Origin: Dugong dugon
Lineage: Eukaryota > Chordata > Mammalia > Sirenia > Dugongidae
Assembly (NCBI GenBank): GCA_030035585.1
Contig: CM057472.1
Location: 95,167,601-95,231,600 of the forward strand
Reading direction: 5' to 3'
DNA: 64,000 nt
Part shown: positions 22,801 through 35,470 of the stretch, piece after piece
How the letters are laid out: each line of letters opens with the position of its first letter
Numbering within the stretch: position 1 is the stretch's first letter
Made by a program: the position numbers and the translations under genes
Notes under the pieces: generated by a model
What the model was told of the DNA's origin: nothing
The model's database searches: none
Seen by the model: the letters and a program-made list of their open reading frames with translations, nothing else

Positions 22801-24229
22801 GAGCATGGACACAGCACTGGAGGTTCCAGCTCACTCATCTATGCCAAGAAATTTGGAAGACAGCTACTTGGCCAGTCGACTGGAAGAGATCCGTATTAAC
22901 CCCCATTCTAAAGAAAGGTGATCCAACAGAATGTGGAAATTACTGAACATCATTAATATCACATGCAAGTAAAATTTAGCTGAAGATCATTCAAAAATGG
23001 TTCCAGCAATACATTGACAGGGAACTGCCAGAAATTCAGGCCGGATTCAGAAGAGGATGTGTATCCAAGGATATCGTTGCTGAAGGCAGATGGATCCTGG
23101 CTGAAAGCAGAGAATACCAGAAAGAAGTTTACCTGTATTTTATTGACTATACAAGTGAATTTGACTGTGTGAATCATAACAAATTATGGATACCATTGCA
23201 AAGAATGGGAATTCCAGAACACTTAATTGTGCTTATGAAGAACATGTACATAGACCAAGAGGCGGTCACTGGAACAGAACAAGGGGATCCTGCATGGTTT
23301 AAAGTCAGGAAAGATGTTTGTCAGGATAGTATCCTTTCACCATGCTTATTCAAACTGTATGCTGAGCAAAGAACTCAAGAAGCTGGACTATACGAAGAAG
23401 AAAGCATTATCAGAATTGGAGGAAGACTCATTAACAACCTGTGATATGCAGATGACACAACCTTGCTTGCTGAAAGTGAAGAGGACTTGAAGCACTTACT
23501 GATGAAGATCAAAGACTACAGCTTTCAGTATGGATTACACCGCAACATGAAGATAACAGAAATTGTCACTACTGGACCAATAAGCTACATCCTGATAAAT
23601 GGAGAAAAGATTAAAGTTGTCAAGGCTTTTATTTTACTTGGATTCACAATCAATGCCCATGGAAGCAGCAGTGAAGAAATCAAAGGATATATTGCATTAG
23701 GTAAATCTGCAGCAAAAGACCTCTTTAAAGTATTGAAAACAAAGATGTTACTTTGAGGAGTAAGATGTCGCCTGACCCAAGCCAAGGTGTTTTCAACTGC
23801 TTCATATGCATGTGAAAGCTGAACAATATATAAAAAAGACCTAAGAAGAATTGATGTCTGTGAATTATGGTGTTGACAAAGAATATTGAATATGCCAAAA
23901 GAATGAAAAAATCTGTCTTGGAAGAAGTACAGTCCTAGTGCTCCTTGGAAGAAAGGATAGAGAGATTTTGTCTCATGTACTTTGGACATTTTATCAGGAA
24001 GGACCAGTCCCTGGAGAAGAACATCATGCTTGGTAAGAGAGAAGTCAGCTAAAAAGAGGAAGACCCTCAACAAGAGGGATTAACACAGTGGCTGCAACAA
24101 TGGGATAAAATATAGCAACAATTGTGAAGATGGCACAGGACCCAGCAGTGCTTCAGTCGGTTGTCTGTGGGATTGCTATGAGTGGGAACCGACTGGATGG
24201 CACCTAACAACAACAATAACAACACCAAC
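22801..24229 (+). mobile_element. RTE (BovB-clade) LINE, 5'-truncated, copy B
   Basis: Starts within the linker/RT region (cacagcactggaggttcca) and runs to the RTE terminus ggcacctaacaacaacaata near 24200-24220. It contains RT blocks, thumb and C-terminal tail with multiple frameshifts and stops. It is flanked by the ~95-base direct repeats. Confidence 0.92.
22940..23760 (+). pseudogene. RTE reverse transcriptase remnant (copy B)
   Basis: Motif A appears as FIDYTSEFDCVNHN around 23138-23180. The motif C region reads LINNL-stop-YADDTTLLAESEEDLKHL near 23428-23490, so the YADD catalytic pair is intact while the preceding codon is a stop. Open pieces are 23169-23444 (91 residues) and 23463-23756 (97 residues). 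The linked thumb segment LGFTINAHGSSSEEIKG is recognisable. Non-functional. Confidence 0.85.
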
Positions 24230-24233
24230 ATTG

Positions 24234-24328
24234 ATCTAACATTGAGAGAAGAGAGAAAAAAATCAAAATTAATGTAAGAAAAATAAATAACTGTAAGAAA
24301 TAAAATGAAGTCATCCAGTTAAGGTCAA
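24234..24328. repeat. Right copy of a ~95-base direct repeat flanking RTE copy B
   Basis: Includes taagaaataaaatgaagtca and ccagttaaggtcaaa; partner of 22706-22800. Confidence 0.7.
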
Positions 24329-24840
24329 ATACCTCCGCAAGAGCTCGTGAAGACATCTTCACCATAGCCTGGAACAATTTAGCATTCATAAATATGTCTC
24401 TGAGAAATACTTTATTAAAGTAAGCATCAAATGTTATAGGTCTTAGTTAATAATAGAAACTTATTTTTATATATTAAAAGGAAGCCTCCATCATTAAAAA
24501 GTAATTTATTAAGCAATTTTCTTAATATTTAAAAAAATTACTTATCTATGTTTCCCTTTTAAAACTATCCCCAGGAGGAAGGAAGCTCATTGAGTTTTAC
24601 TTTTTTAATAGACAAGGTTTCCTTTGGTTAATACACTTTTGTTAATTGCACGCTTAATGAATCTCCACAGGAATCCCACCCTGCGAGAGGCAAGATTGTA
24701 TTCTTTAAGGAAATGTTTTTGGAGCTTCTCCTGACATGTGTCCCCAGATGAACTTTTCTGTGTCTACCTAGGTTCTAATAGTGTGGAGATCAGAAGAAAT
24801 TCAATAGAGTTTTATGGCCCTCTTTTTAGAGATATTAACA
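24329..24840. other. Unassigned spacer
   Basis: Half a kilobase between RTE copy B and the next SINE with nothing recognised. Confidence 0.5.
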
Positions 24841-25020
24841 TAGGTGTTGTTGAGTTGATTTCAACTCATAGTGACCCCATGTGACAGAGTACGTAGAATT
24901 GCCCCACAGGGTTTTTTAGGCTAGAATCTTTACGGGAACAGACCCTTAAAGATTACACCTTTCGACCGCCAACCTTTTGATTAGCAATCTAGCACTTAAC
25001 CATTACACCACTAAGTGTCT
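24841..25020 (-). mobile_element. AfroSINE, long-form derivative
   Basis: taggtgttgttgagttgatt (RTE-type tail complement), gaccccatgtgacagagtac, gctagaatctttacgggaac, ccgccaaccttttgattagc. Rearranged between 24936 and 24965, where the usual B-box spacer is replaced. Confidence 0.85.
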
Positions 25021-27560
25021 GGAGGTAAATAATTGGCTATCACTGAGTTTAATTTAAACTATTATAAACAATTTTACAATTTTGGCTATTATATTTTCTC
25101 AAAAGAAGTTATCATGAGGACTTTTGTTGGCTAGAGTGGTGTTAGCAGAGTACACAGATTTGTTGGTTCAATTAAATGATATACTTTATACATCTTGGTT
25201 AAGTAAGTCTGTAGCCAGGCAAATTCTCAGTATTACCTGAAAGGATGAATACAGATTTATGAGCACATGCATTATTAACATAGTTGTTTCAGAGCTCAGT
25301 TAACACATAACTACAAAACTGTTAATAAAGACATAAGGAAGTAATGTCTGACACATTTTTATTAACTAGAGAAGTAGACCAGTGTGATTTAGGGACATAT
25401 ATGTATTCTGTAATACATATATTAAGAGCTTTTTTGTTTCATTATAACATGAGCAGTAACTCAAAATTGACATTATAAAGTGAAGATCTTTTGGAGTTAC
25501 TTTAATAAAATTGAATAATTTATAATGATCACATCTCTAATTATGACTTCCAGTGTGCTTAACACTGACCTTTCTTCCTTAAGCACATTAAACATACCAA
25601 ATGGAAATACCCTTAAACTACTAATTTTCTTGCTAGTATTTTTTTATATGTAAAGGCAAAAAAAAAAAGTGAATTCTGGCAAGCCAATGCCCACAGGCAT
25701 CAGATTTAAATTAGTGGAGCCCTAAGGGAAAATATTGAAAAATAGCAAAAATAACAACTTTATCACAACTTACCTACCAATGCCATAGAGTGGTTATGAT
25801 TGAGGATTGAGAACAGGGTTTTGGGGTGTTTAATCAGCCTTCAGGATAGTCCTGGTGTGCAGAACTGCTGATAACGCACCTCTTGAAATGTCAGTAAGGG
25901 AAGACTTGATGCACTTCTGCAGAAACCATCTGGGTTTTAAAATCTCATAGTTACAGTTTACTATCTGCTCACTGAACACCAACTTGTGCGATGGGTGCAA
26001 CTGTGCACAACAAAACTGATACCGAGTAGAGACACTGGGGCATACCTATTTATAGACAGATTACAGGTTGATTCTTTCTTTAGATGTAACTTAAGGCAGC
26101 TCTGCTAAGTTCACAGCAGTAGCCCCTGTGTGGGACACCTAGCCTGTGTGTGAACTTGGCAGCTAGAATGGGCAGAGATGCAGAGGATAGCCAGGATGCA
26201 CATATTGCCACTAGATACTAATAAAGCTTAAAGTGTTCTAGGGCATACTGATTCCTCCAGATGGAGGGGCAGCGGAGCCACAGCTTACATCTTCATAGCT
26301 CATAGTTTTGTGATTGCGTAAAGTATATTATCATCATTTTATTACAATGCTGCTATGGGCCTCCCAGATTGGCAGAGTGTTTTCTTACTCAAAGTTTGTT
26401 GCTATCACTAGATAAACATTTCCAAACTAGCAACCTATGATTTCCCTTTTTTTCCTCATTTGAGTCTTCTGATTTTATTTGCAAACCTAACATCTCTTAG
26501 CTCAGAGCAGTGAACAAGCTATTAAGAATTTGCTGCAATAGGGGCCTCAGGATTTTTATTTACATATGTTTCAAGTCTAATATATACACAGACATACCAC
26601 ACATAAAGTGCAAATGCACTCATGCATATATTTTACTTTTAGCCCAGGTGAATGCTTAATATTTTTTCTTAACATGTATCACTATCTGTGATTGCATTTT
26701 AATTTATCATCTTAGACTTTAAATGGAGTATAAGTTTCAGAGGGAGAGTCTTAGATCAGGTTCCTTAGAAACAGACTGAGATGAAAAGTGACTTGCAGAT
26801 TTACTTGGCTGTTCCTAGGAGAGATACACTTGTAATGAAGTTAGGAAAGGCAGATTGAGAAGCTGATCTAGAATGTTTTTAGCTAATCCTAAGGCACTCA
26901 ACAACAGCAATAGGAAGCTCTAGAGCTGAAATGGAACTTTAGAGTGATAGCTTCTGGCAGGGTGTAGAGTGAGGGCTGAAAGAAGGCCGTAATCTTGGGT
27001 TAAGCAGTTTACTATAGCCAAGAACAATTCCCAGGTAGGGAAATGGACAGTGAGCCAGCAGCATGTGATGTTCCCAACAGCTGGGGCACAGGTGTGTCAT
27101 AGTACCAGTTTTTACTAGAGGGGGCTTGGGCTTTATTTGCATTATTCATTATTATATCTCTAGAAATTAGAACGGTGCTTAGCAAATAGCATGGGCTCAA
27201 TGAAAAATGACTTAATGAAAACAAATTATCAAAATCTTCTAACTTATTTCTTACTAAACCTATAAAATCCTATGTTATGTAACTTGTTTCTTACTAAATC
27301 TGTAAGTCCAATAAGCTCTGAATTATAGTACAGATTAGAAGGGAAGAATAATGGTCTCTGTTCTTCATATTTTATTTATTAATATACATATATATATGTT
27401 TAATATAAACCTGTAATTGGTGAAGAGGTTATTAGTGATGAATTTCCCAACACACTGGCAGTAAATAATAGTGGTGAAATACTTAGGAAAATATTAATAC
27501 TATATCCAAGAAACTCTCATTATTAAATATGAAAAGAAGGAAATATATATGACATGTCCA
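25021..27560. other. Unassigned non-coding stretch
   Basis: About 2.5 kb with no confident element. The piece at 26745-26850 (ggttccttagaaacagactg onward) has the look of an ancient repeat I cannot name. A possible L2 fragment lies near 27155-27225 (aacggtgcttagcaaatagc). No exon-like frame was seen. Confidence 0.5.
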
Positions 27561-27565
27561 AAGCA

Positions 27566-27645
27566 AGCCAGTCCGATCATGTTCTGTTGTGATCCATAAG
27601 GTTTTCATCGGCCAATTAAGTAGATCACCAGGCCTTTATTCCTAG
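27566..27645 (-). mobile_element. AfroSINE-related fragment, second type
   Basis: ccataaggttttcatcggcc and agtagatcaccaggccttta match the body of second-type copies. Both ends are missing. Confidence 0.55.
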
Positions 27646-27760
27646 CCTGCAAATACAGATTAAAATTGCAATGATACAGAAAAGAATATAATAGCCCTAG
27701 GATAAATACAGAATGCAAATATGTGAAACATTACGTGTGTATTATATATTAAAAACAAAC

Positions 27761-27897
27761 AAACCTGTTGCCGTCAAGTTGATTCTGACTCATGGCAACA
27801 CTGTAGGACAGAGTAGACCTGCCCCATAGGGTTTCCAAGGAACAGCTGGTGGATTTGAACTGCCTACCTTTTGGTTAGCAGCCTGGCTCTTAACTGT
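27761..27897 (-). mobile_element. AfroSINE, short (deleted) form, head-truncated
   Basis: aaacctgttgccgtcaagtt, gacagagtagacctgcccca, tagggtttccaaggaacagc. The tRNA-like head is cut after ggctcttaactgtatc, before the usual ccaccagggctcc. Confidence 0.9.
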
Positions 27898-29421
27898 ATC
27901 ATCTATAAAAGGGAAAAAAATATCATGCCAGTCAAAATTCTCCTCGAGACACTTAATGTCGTAAGACAATGAAGCAACACCAATCAGATATTCAAGGGAA
28001 AACTGTGTCGATCATGGAGTATATAGTGAGTCAAGCTTTCCTGCAACTACCAAACCTAGAGTATTATACCTGTACGAAATTGAGAGATAGTTTCCCAATA
28101 AATTCTTCTTGAGAACACTCCTGACAAATTATAGACAATCAAGGTATGTCTGAGGAAACTTTGTTCAGAATATTTAAGTGCAGAACTAATGCACAAACGT
28201 GAGACTGTGTAGCAAAACAGAATATAAATGTATATGCTGTGATGATTTAAAAAAATAACTCAACAAAATTATTAGGAAAAAGGGATAAAGAATTTAGAGC
28301 TAGATTAAATTCATTGTTTACCTCTTCTCTAGTAACTGGATTTCATTTAAAGCTCAAAGTTCAAGTAAGAGATTTATAAGCCTATTTAATAGTACTTTGA
28401 AAAATTGTTGAACAAATGGAGTGGAGAAAGAAAGAGAATTAGGGAGGAGGAGAAATAAGATTAATTCATCAGTGCTCATATTAGGTAACCAAGGGTTATC
28501 TAAATAAATAGAAGATTAAGTTTTTATATACTAACTTCTTATATAATCTTATTGTGTAAGCTATAACTATAAAAGTATAGAATAAATACAACCAATTCTA
28601 TATATCAGAGAGTCTACACACACAAACACACAGCAAAGAAAGTTAACCACATAGTGAGATTTGTTTTTAAAAACTATAAAAATATAAATTACAACCTAAA
28701 ACAATCTGGCAGAACTAAGATGAAATACATCTGCCATGTCCATAAATGTAAACTGGCTAAACACACCCATTAAAAGAAAAGCATAACTCAAAGTAAAACT
28801 CAAATCTAGTCTATAAATGCAGGATATATTAAAGAGACACAGGTAAGACTGTGGTTTAAAAGTTTGAAATAAAAAAAAAAAGAAGGAAAGGTTTATAAGG
28901 CAAACGCAAACAAATAAACAAAAAAGAAGGATGGAATTCACAGTGCTTATCTCCGAGTTATGCATAGCTATCTACCAAATAACATAACATCACCATTCAT
29001 AAAGCAAACATTAAGGATACACTTTGGAATAGACAGAAACCTCCCAGCAATAAGAAACTTTAATTCTCTCTCAGTCTATGAGATGTTGTATAAGAAAGAT
29101 TGCAAAGTAAATAAATATCACAATTAAAACGGATTGATATAGAAATTAGTCTGAATACCATGAGACTAGAGAATATATCTACCTTTCAGATGTCTATGGA
29201 ATATTCACAAACAGCTATATATAAGTTTGCAGCAGACTCTCAATATTTAGATGCCAAAGAGTAAATATAGCAATACATCTCTGATCATCATGCCGAATAA
29301 AAATCTGTAAATTAATAACAAAGGCAGAAAACAAAATGATCCTTCACATAGAAATTAACATATTAATGTACTCTTTATTAAACTAAGTCTTTATTGACTA
29401 AAAAAAACAAATACATATATA

Positions 29422-29579
29422 TGGAAACCCTGGTGGCTTTGTGGTTAAGAGCTACAGCTGCTAACCAAAAAGTTGGCAGTTCAAATTCACAGGTGCTCCC
29501 TGGACACTCTGGGGCAGTTCTACTTTGTCCTGTAGGGTTGCTATGAGTCATAATTGACTGGACGGCAACAGGTTTGGTA
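29422..29579 (+). mobile_element. AfroSINE, short (deleted) form, nested in L1
   Basis: tggaaaccctggtggctttg head, caaaaagttggcagttcaaa (B-box region changed), ctggggcagttctactttgt, tail gactggacggcaacaggttt. An AT microsatellite follows. Confidence 0.92.
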
Positions 29580-29712
29580 TATATATACATACATACTGTT
29601 GAATAAATTGTTGCATAAATTGAGTGGGTAAGGAAAGAGAATTGGGGCAGCAGGAGATATGTATTTATACATATATGTAATATATACACTATATTTATAC
29701 ATATACATAATA
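29580..29712. repeat. AT-rich simple repeat at SINE tail
   Basis: tatatatatacatacatact followed, after a short spacer, by further tatacatatatgtaatatat units between the SINE and the resumption of L1 sequence. Confidence 0.7.
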
Positions 29713-30810
29713 TGGTGGAATTTTGCAAAGCCCAAAATAATAAATAAAAATACTATTTTTCAGAACCAATGGGATGGGACCCAGCAAAATAAGCATGCAG
29801 AGGAAAACTCATAGTCTTGAATAATTATATAAGTAAAAATAAATAAAGCAAATTAATAAAATTTTCAAATCTTAAAAAAGTTAGAATAAGAATAACAAAG
29901 AGTACTGAAGGGTGTCTGAAGGAAGAAATTAATGAATCTAAAAGAGAAAGTACTGAATTAAAATAAGGAAAAAACAACAGAACTATAAACAGATACACAG
30001 GCTTGCTCTTTGAATAAAAAAAATAGCAACATCGTAGCTAACCTATTTAAGAAAAGTGTCAAATGAAACAAATACAAAATAATAAACGATGAGGAGAACA
30101 CACACAGATTTCTTAAAAGAATCTAAGAGTACATTGCAGAACATCAGTAGATAAATGTCAAAAACTGGAAAAAATGGATAAGTTTTTAATAAAACATACT
30201 GTAGCAAAATTGACTACATAAGAGATAAAAGATCACCTTTTAAAGTAGAAATAGAGTGTTATAAAAGAACCATTCTCAACAAAACTACCACCAGCATCAA
30301 TTATTTTAAAAGAAAATTTTACCAAACGCTTATAGAATAGATGATTTCAATGCTATTTAAATTATTTCAGATCATAGAAAAAGAAAGAAAAACTTCCAAA
30401 CCCTTCTAATGATACAACTATGACATTGATTCCAATATTTGGCATTAAAAATAATCAAAAATTTCACTTATCACTATGAATAAAAATCATAAACAAAACA
30501 TTAGTAAAAAAAAAAACCAGAAGAACATGAAAATAAAAATACATTATGACCAAAGAAGATTTATTCCAGGAATAGTTTATCACAAAGTTAGGAAATCTAT
30601 TAATGTAACAATAAAAAGATGAGGGGAAGCTACAACAATCATTCTTAATTAGAAATGGTCTGTAAATAGGAATGGATAAATACTTGTTAACATGAAAAGC
30701 TACGTCTCAAAACCAAAAGCAAGAACATGCTTAATGGAGAAATAATTAATGGAGTGACACTAAAGGTAAGAACAAGAAAAGATGGGTACAATGGTCACTT
30801 GTATTAAATA

Positions 30811-32036
30811 ATGCTGTTGTTAGGTGCCGTCGTGTCGATTCCCACTCTTAGCGACCCTGTGTAACAGAACGAAATGCTACATGGTCCTGCTTCATCTTCA
30901 CGATCGTTGTTATGCTTGAGCCCGTTGTTGCAGCCACTGTATCAATCCATCTCATTGAGGGTCTTCCTCTTTTTCGCTGACTTTCTACTTTGCCAAGCAT
31001 GATGTCCTTCTCCTGATACCACGTTCGAGGTATGTAAGACAAAGTCTCACCATCCTTGGTTCTAAGGAACATTCTGGATGTCCTTCTTCCAAGACAGATT
31101 TGTTCTTTCTTTTGGAAATCCATGGTATATTCAATATGCTTTGCCAACACCATAATTCAAAAGCGTCACTTCTTCTTTGGTCTTCCTTATTCGTTGCCCA
31201 GCTTTCATACGCATATGAGGCAGCTGAAAACACCATGGCTTGGGTCAGGTGCACCTTAGTCCTTAAGGTGACATCTTTGCTTTTTAACTCTTTAAAGAGT
31301 TCTTTTGCAGCAGAATTGCCCGAGGCAACGCATCTTTTGATTTCTTGACTACTGCTTCCATGGGTGCTGATTGTGGATCCAAGTAAAATGAAATCCTTGA
31401 CAACATGAGTCTTTTTTCCCTTTATCATGATGTTTCTAATTGGTCCAGTTGTGAGGATTTTTGTTTTCTTTATGTTGAGGTTTAATCCATACTGGAGGTT
31501 GTAGTCTTTGATCTTCATCAAGTCCTCTTCACTTTCAGCAAGCAAGGTGTGTCTTTTACATAACACGGGTTATTAATGAGTCTTCCTCCAATTCTGATGC
31601 CCTGTTCTTCTTCATATAGTCCAGCTTCTCAGATTCTTTGCTCAGCATACAGACTGAAAAAATATGGTGAAAGGATACAACGCTGATGCACAACTTTTCT
31701 GCCTTTAAACAATATCTCGTTGTTCTGTTCGAATAACTGCCTCTTGATCTACGTACAGGTTCCTCATGAGCACAATTAAGGGTTCTGGAATTGCCATTCT
31801 TCCCAACGTTATCCATAATTTATTATGATCCACACAGTCAAATTCCTTTGCATAGTCAATAAAACACAAGTAAACATCTTTCTGGTATTCTCTGCTTTCA
31901 GCCAGGATCCATCTGACATCAGCAATGATATCCCTGGTTCCACATCCTCTTCTGAATCTGGCTTGAATTTATGGAAGTTCCCTGTTGATGTACTGCTGCA
32001 GGTGCTATTGAATGATCTTCAGTAAAATTTTACTAG
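30811..32036 (-). mobile_element. RTE (BovB-clade) LINE, 5'-truncated, copy C, nested in L1
   Basis: The plus strand begins tgttgttaggtgccgtcgtg, the complement of the RTE terminus, and ends near 32030 in the RT region (gaatgatcttcagtaaaatt). Flanks tgtattaaataatg (left) and agtataaaattata (right) look like a worn target duplication. L1 ORF2 is split around it. Confidence 0.92.
30848..31566 (-). pseudogene. RTE RT thumb and C-terminal domain remnant (copy C)
   Basis: The best-preserved RTE frame here is 193 residues (31566-30985). It contains LNLNIKKTKILTTGP, LGSTISTHGSSSQEIKR and the RTE/BovB C-terminal hallmark FELWCWQSILNIPW. The adjoining frame (31153-30848) carries DIMLGKVESQRKRGRPSMRW, the terminal MLGK…RWxD block of BovB-type proteins. 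Upstream, the catalytic motif C reads YVKD rather than YADD (near 31553-31564), so the active-site Asp pair is lost. Confidence 0.88.
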
Positions 32037-32521
32037 TATAAAATTATATTAAGTATATAAGATAAGAAAAATAAAAATGTATAAAAATTAGAAAGGAAGA
32101 GGTAAAATGATCTTTTTTTTCTTTTTACAGGTGATATTATTGCATGATAAGATAGTATAATTAAGTAGCAGGATATAAAATTGATATACATTTATACAAA
32201 AATGCCTGTTGGAAGACACAAGGGAAAATTTTATAATTGCAATATAATAATAACAAAATGATAAAATATCTAGTGGTAAACTTAATGATTAATATGCAAT
32301 AACTGTCCCTCTAAAAGAAAACTCTATTGAAAGGGAAAAAAGAAAAAAAATAAGTTGTATAAGTGGAAAGGCATGTTATATCGTTCTTGTTTTAAAAGAC
32401 TCAAAATCATAAAAACATCAGTGTAACTTGTAAATTTAGTGGGATCCAAATAAAAATAGCATCTTTATTTGCTAATTGGAAAAGCCAATTCTGAAGCTCA
32501 AATGAAAAAATAAAAATGATA

Positions 32522-34702
32522 GGACTTCTGGCTTCAGGTCTAAAAAGTAAAGGGTTTAAAAGTCAACACTCTTATCCTCAAAAAAAAGAAAAAGTTGAAC
32601 AAAATGAAAATCAGCAACTTACCTTGGACCCGCCAGAGAAATGAGTTTGCAGGGGAAACCACCACGCCAAAGGATGGACAAATGGAGGAGTCCAGATAGT
32701 CACATCCGAAATCTGGTTAGCTAGAGCAGTAGCCTCTGGAGGTATAAATTGGCAATAACATGTAGATTGTACTTTTTAAAACATTTTTTAAAATTTTCGT
32801 GTAAATGGTAATTTTGATGAATTGCTGGAGACTGAACATGAGCTAGAATGAGGATGAGACACTCCTTATGGCCACTCTTAAGGGGACCCCTACACTTTCC
32901 TTGACTTTAGTTCATGGAACCCCACTAGGTTCTCAACGTGAAGATCTGACCAAGATCTCTTGTGGATTTGACAGGGGAAAGGGAAGAGTAATCATTATGA
33001 AATATGCCCAGAATCTTCTCCATAGCAAAGACCTATACCACAGGGGTAAAAATATTACCAGAGCCATGTCCAAGAGTCATAGAGCAGGACATTCCTCTCA
33101 CTCTAGCTCCATCCCATCTAACAGAGAGTGATGAGATATACATGAAGAAGCACTTGTAGAGGTCACAGACCAGAGGCCCAGGCCAACGGAAAGACTGAGT
33201 TTTGATCATAGGTTTATAGAATATTTCCCCTCCTCCATCACACCAGTTGGGCTTCAGTATAATAATAGTAGCTTACAGATGAACCCACTGCAAGACACAA
33301 ACTTTCCCTGAGGAGGAGTACTTATGGACGCCCAATGTCAACAGGGGAGACAAAAACAAGAACACTAGAGGAATCTGAAATTTTTGGCATCTAAAATTAC
33401 AGCAAACATGAACAAAGCTCCTAGCCAGAAGAACATAAATCCTCACACAAGAGACTTATTTGCTTCAGTTCTGAGTATCTGAAACAACAATTCTTATTTC
33501 CAACAAAAAGTTATAAGATAGGGCAAAAGGAAAGGAAAAGCACAGTCTCAAGAGACAAAGCAATCAGAACCAGATTCAGAGACGAAGTGGCTGTTGGGAT
33601 TATGAGGCATGGAGTTTAAAATACCTATAATTAATATGATAAGGGATCTAGTGAAAAAAGTAGACAATGTAAAAACAGATGGATAATGCAAGCAAAGAGA
33701 AGGAAACTCTAAGGAAGAATACAAAGAAATCTCTAGAAATAAAAATACTAGAACATAAGTTAAGCCTGTCTTTTACTCATCAGTAGACTAAACAAGGCTG
33801 AGAGAATAATAACTCAATTAAAGATAGGTCAATAGAAACTTCCCAAAATTGAAATGCAAAGAGAAATAATGGGGGTGGGAAAGGGGAGGAAAAGAAGAAA
33901 TGAACATTTATTCAACAGTTGTAATGTATGATATTACAAATTGATTTTAAAAAATGTGTATTTCCAAACAAAAACCTGCACATGAATGCTTATAGAACCT
34001 TTATTCATTATTGCTAAAATCTCGAAGCAACCAAGATTTCCCTCAGTAAATAAATGGATAAACAATATATTACCTGCAAATGATGGAATATTATTCAGCG
34101 ATGGAAAAAAATGAGCTAAAGGCCAGAAAAGGACATGGATGGATCTTAAATGCATATTGCTAAGTGAAAGAAGCCAGTCTGAAAAAGCTATGTACTATAA
34201 AATCCCAACTGTATGGCATTCTGGAAAAGGCAATACAATAGATACGGAAAAAGATCAGTACTTGCCAGAGGTTCAAAAGAGTGAGAGATGGTTGAGTAGG
34301 TGAAGCACAGAGAATTTTTTAGAGCAGTGAAACTATTCTGTATGGTACTGCTAATAGTGATTACACAATGTAAAGCATTTGCTAAAAATGCATGAAGTAA
34401 ACCTGAAGGAACACAAATTAAAAATATTTAGATGGTCAGGGGACCATATTATGGAATACAGAATGTGATAACATGATCTACGTATGATACAAACATGTGA
34501 AACAACCTCAAGGACATGGATGGGGAATAAGGCTACGTAAGTAATTTTGGAAGAGTAGAGTCTGTAAGGCTAAAGGCAAAATAAATTGTACCTAAGAACT
34601 GTACTTCTGTCGATCAAGTTGTTTCCTACAGGGAAGCATAACTTTCCACTCCTTAATTATGGCAAATATATGATAGTAATGGCAGATGTTAATGATAGTG
34701 GA
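32522..34702 (+). mobile_element. L1 5' region plus ORF1 start joined to L1 3' region, no ORF2
   Basis: From about 32522 (ttctggcttcaggtctaaaa) the sequence follows an L1M-type 5' region. It leads to an ORF1 coiled-coil start near 33.62-33.87 kb (gtagacaatgtaaaaacaga; gataggtcaatagaaacttc). At roughly 33880-33950 it passes into L1 3' sequence (caaaaacctgcacatgaatg; gaatattattcagcgatgga; gaaactattctgtatggtac) and on to about 34.70 kb. The 4 kb ORF2 is absent. It could be an internally deleted L1, or two L1 pieces side by side. It interrupts ORF2 of the older L1. Confidence 0.6.
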
Positions 34703-34804
34703 AGGAGCCCTGGTTGTGCTTAGCTCCTAACTAAAAGGTTGGTGGTTCGAACCCACCAGATGCTCCACAGGAGAGAAGACCTGGCAGTCTGCTCCTATAA
34801 AGAT
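34703..34804 (+). mobile_element. AfroSINE, 5' half only
   Basis: gaaggagccctggttgtgct head, perfect B-box-like ggttcgaacccacc near 34743-34757, then cctggcagtctgctcctata. Homology ends where an antisense RTE begins, and the SINE 3' half is not found beyond the RTE. Confidence 0.85.
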
Positions 34805-35470
34805 TGTTGTTGTTGCTAGGTGCCGTCAAGTTCATTACAATTCATACTGACCCTATGTACAACAGAACGAAATACTGTCCAGTCCTGCCCAGTCCTTACA
34901 ATCTTTGCTATCTTTGAACCCATTGTTATAGTCACTGTGCCGATCTATCTCCGCAAGGGTCTTACTCTTTTTCAATGATATTCTACTTTATCAAGCATAA
35001 TATCCTGCTCTAGGGACTAATTCCCCCTGATAATCTGTCCAAAGTGCATGAAACAAAGTTTACCCATCTTCCTGTCAAGGAGCATTCTGGCTATACTTCT
35101 TCCAAGACAGATTTGCTCATTTTCTGGCAGTCCATGATATATTCAATATGCTTCACCAACACCGTAATTCAACGAAATCAGTTCTTCTTGGGTCTTCCTT
35201 ATTCATTATCCAGCTTTCACATGCATATGAGGTGATTGAAAATACATGGCTAGGATCAGGCACACCTTAGCCCTCAAAGTGACATCTCTGCTTTTTAACA
35301 CATTAAAGAGATCTTTTGCAGCAGATTTTCCCAATGCAATAAGCTGTTTGATTTCTTGACTTTTGCTTCCATGGGTGTTGATTGTGGATGCGAGTAAAAT
35401 TAAATAGTTGAAAATTTCAATCTTTTCTCCATTTATCATGATGTTGCTTATTGGTCCAGTTATGAGGATA
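34805..35470 (-). mobile_element. RTE (BovB-clade) LINE, 3' part, copy D
   Basis: Starts ttgttgttgctaggtgccgt (terminus complement) and ends near tggtccagttatgaggataa. It covers the C-terminal tail and thumb (frame 35487-35206 includes LASTINTHGSKSQEIKQ). Strongly 5'-truncated. Confidence 0.9.

Noticed and set aside
23585-24073. Minus-strand 162-residue frame
   Set aside because: It is the antisense of RTE copy B's thumb and C-terminal region; the RTE sense strand is plus.
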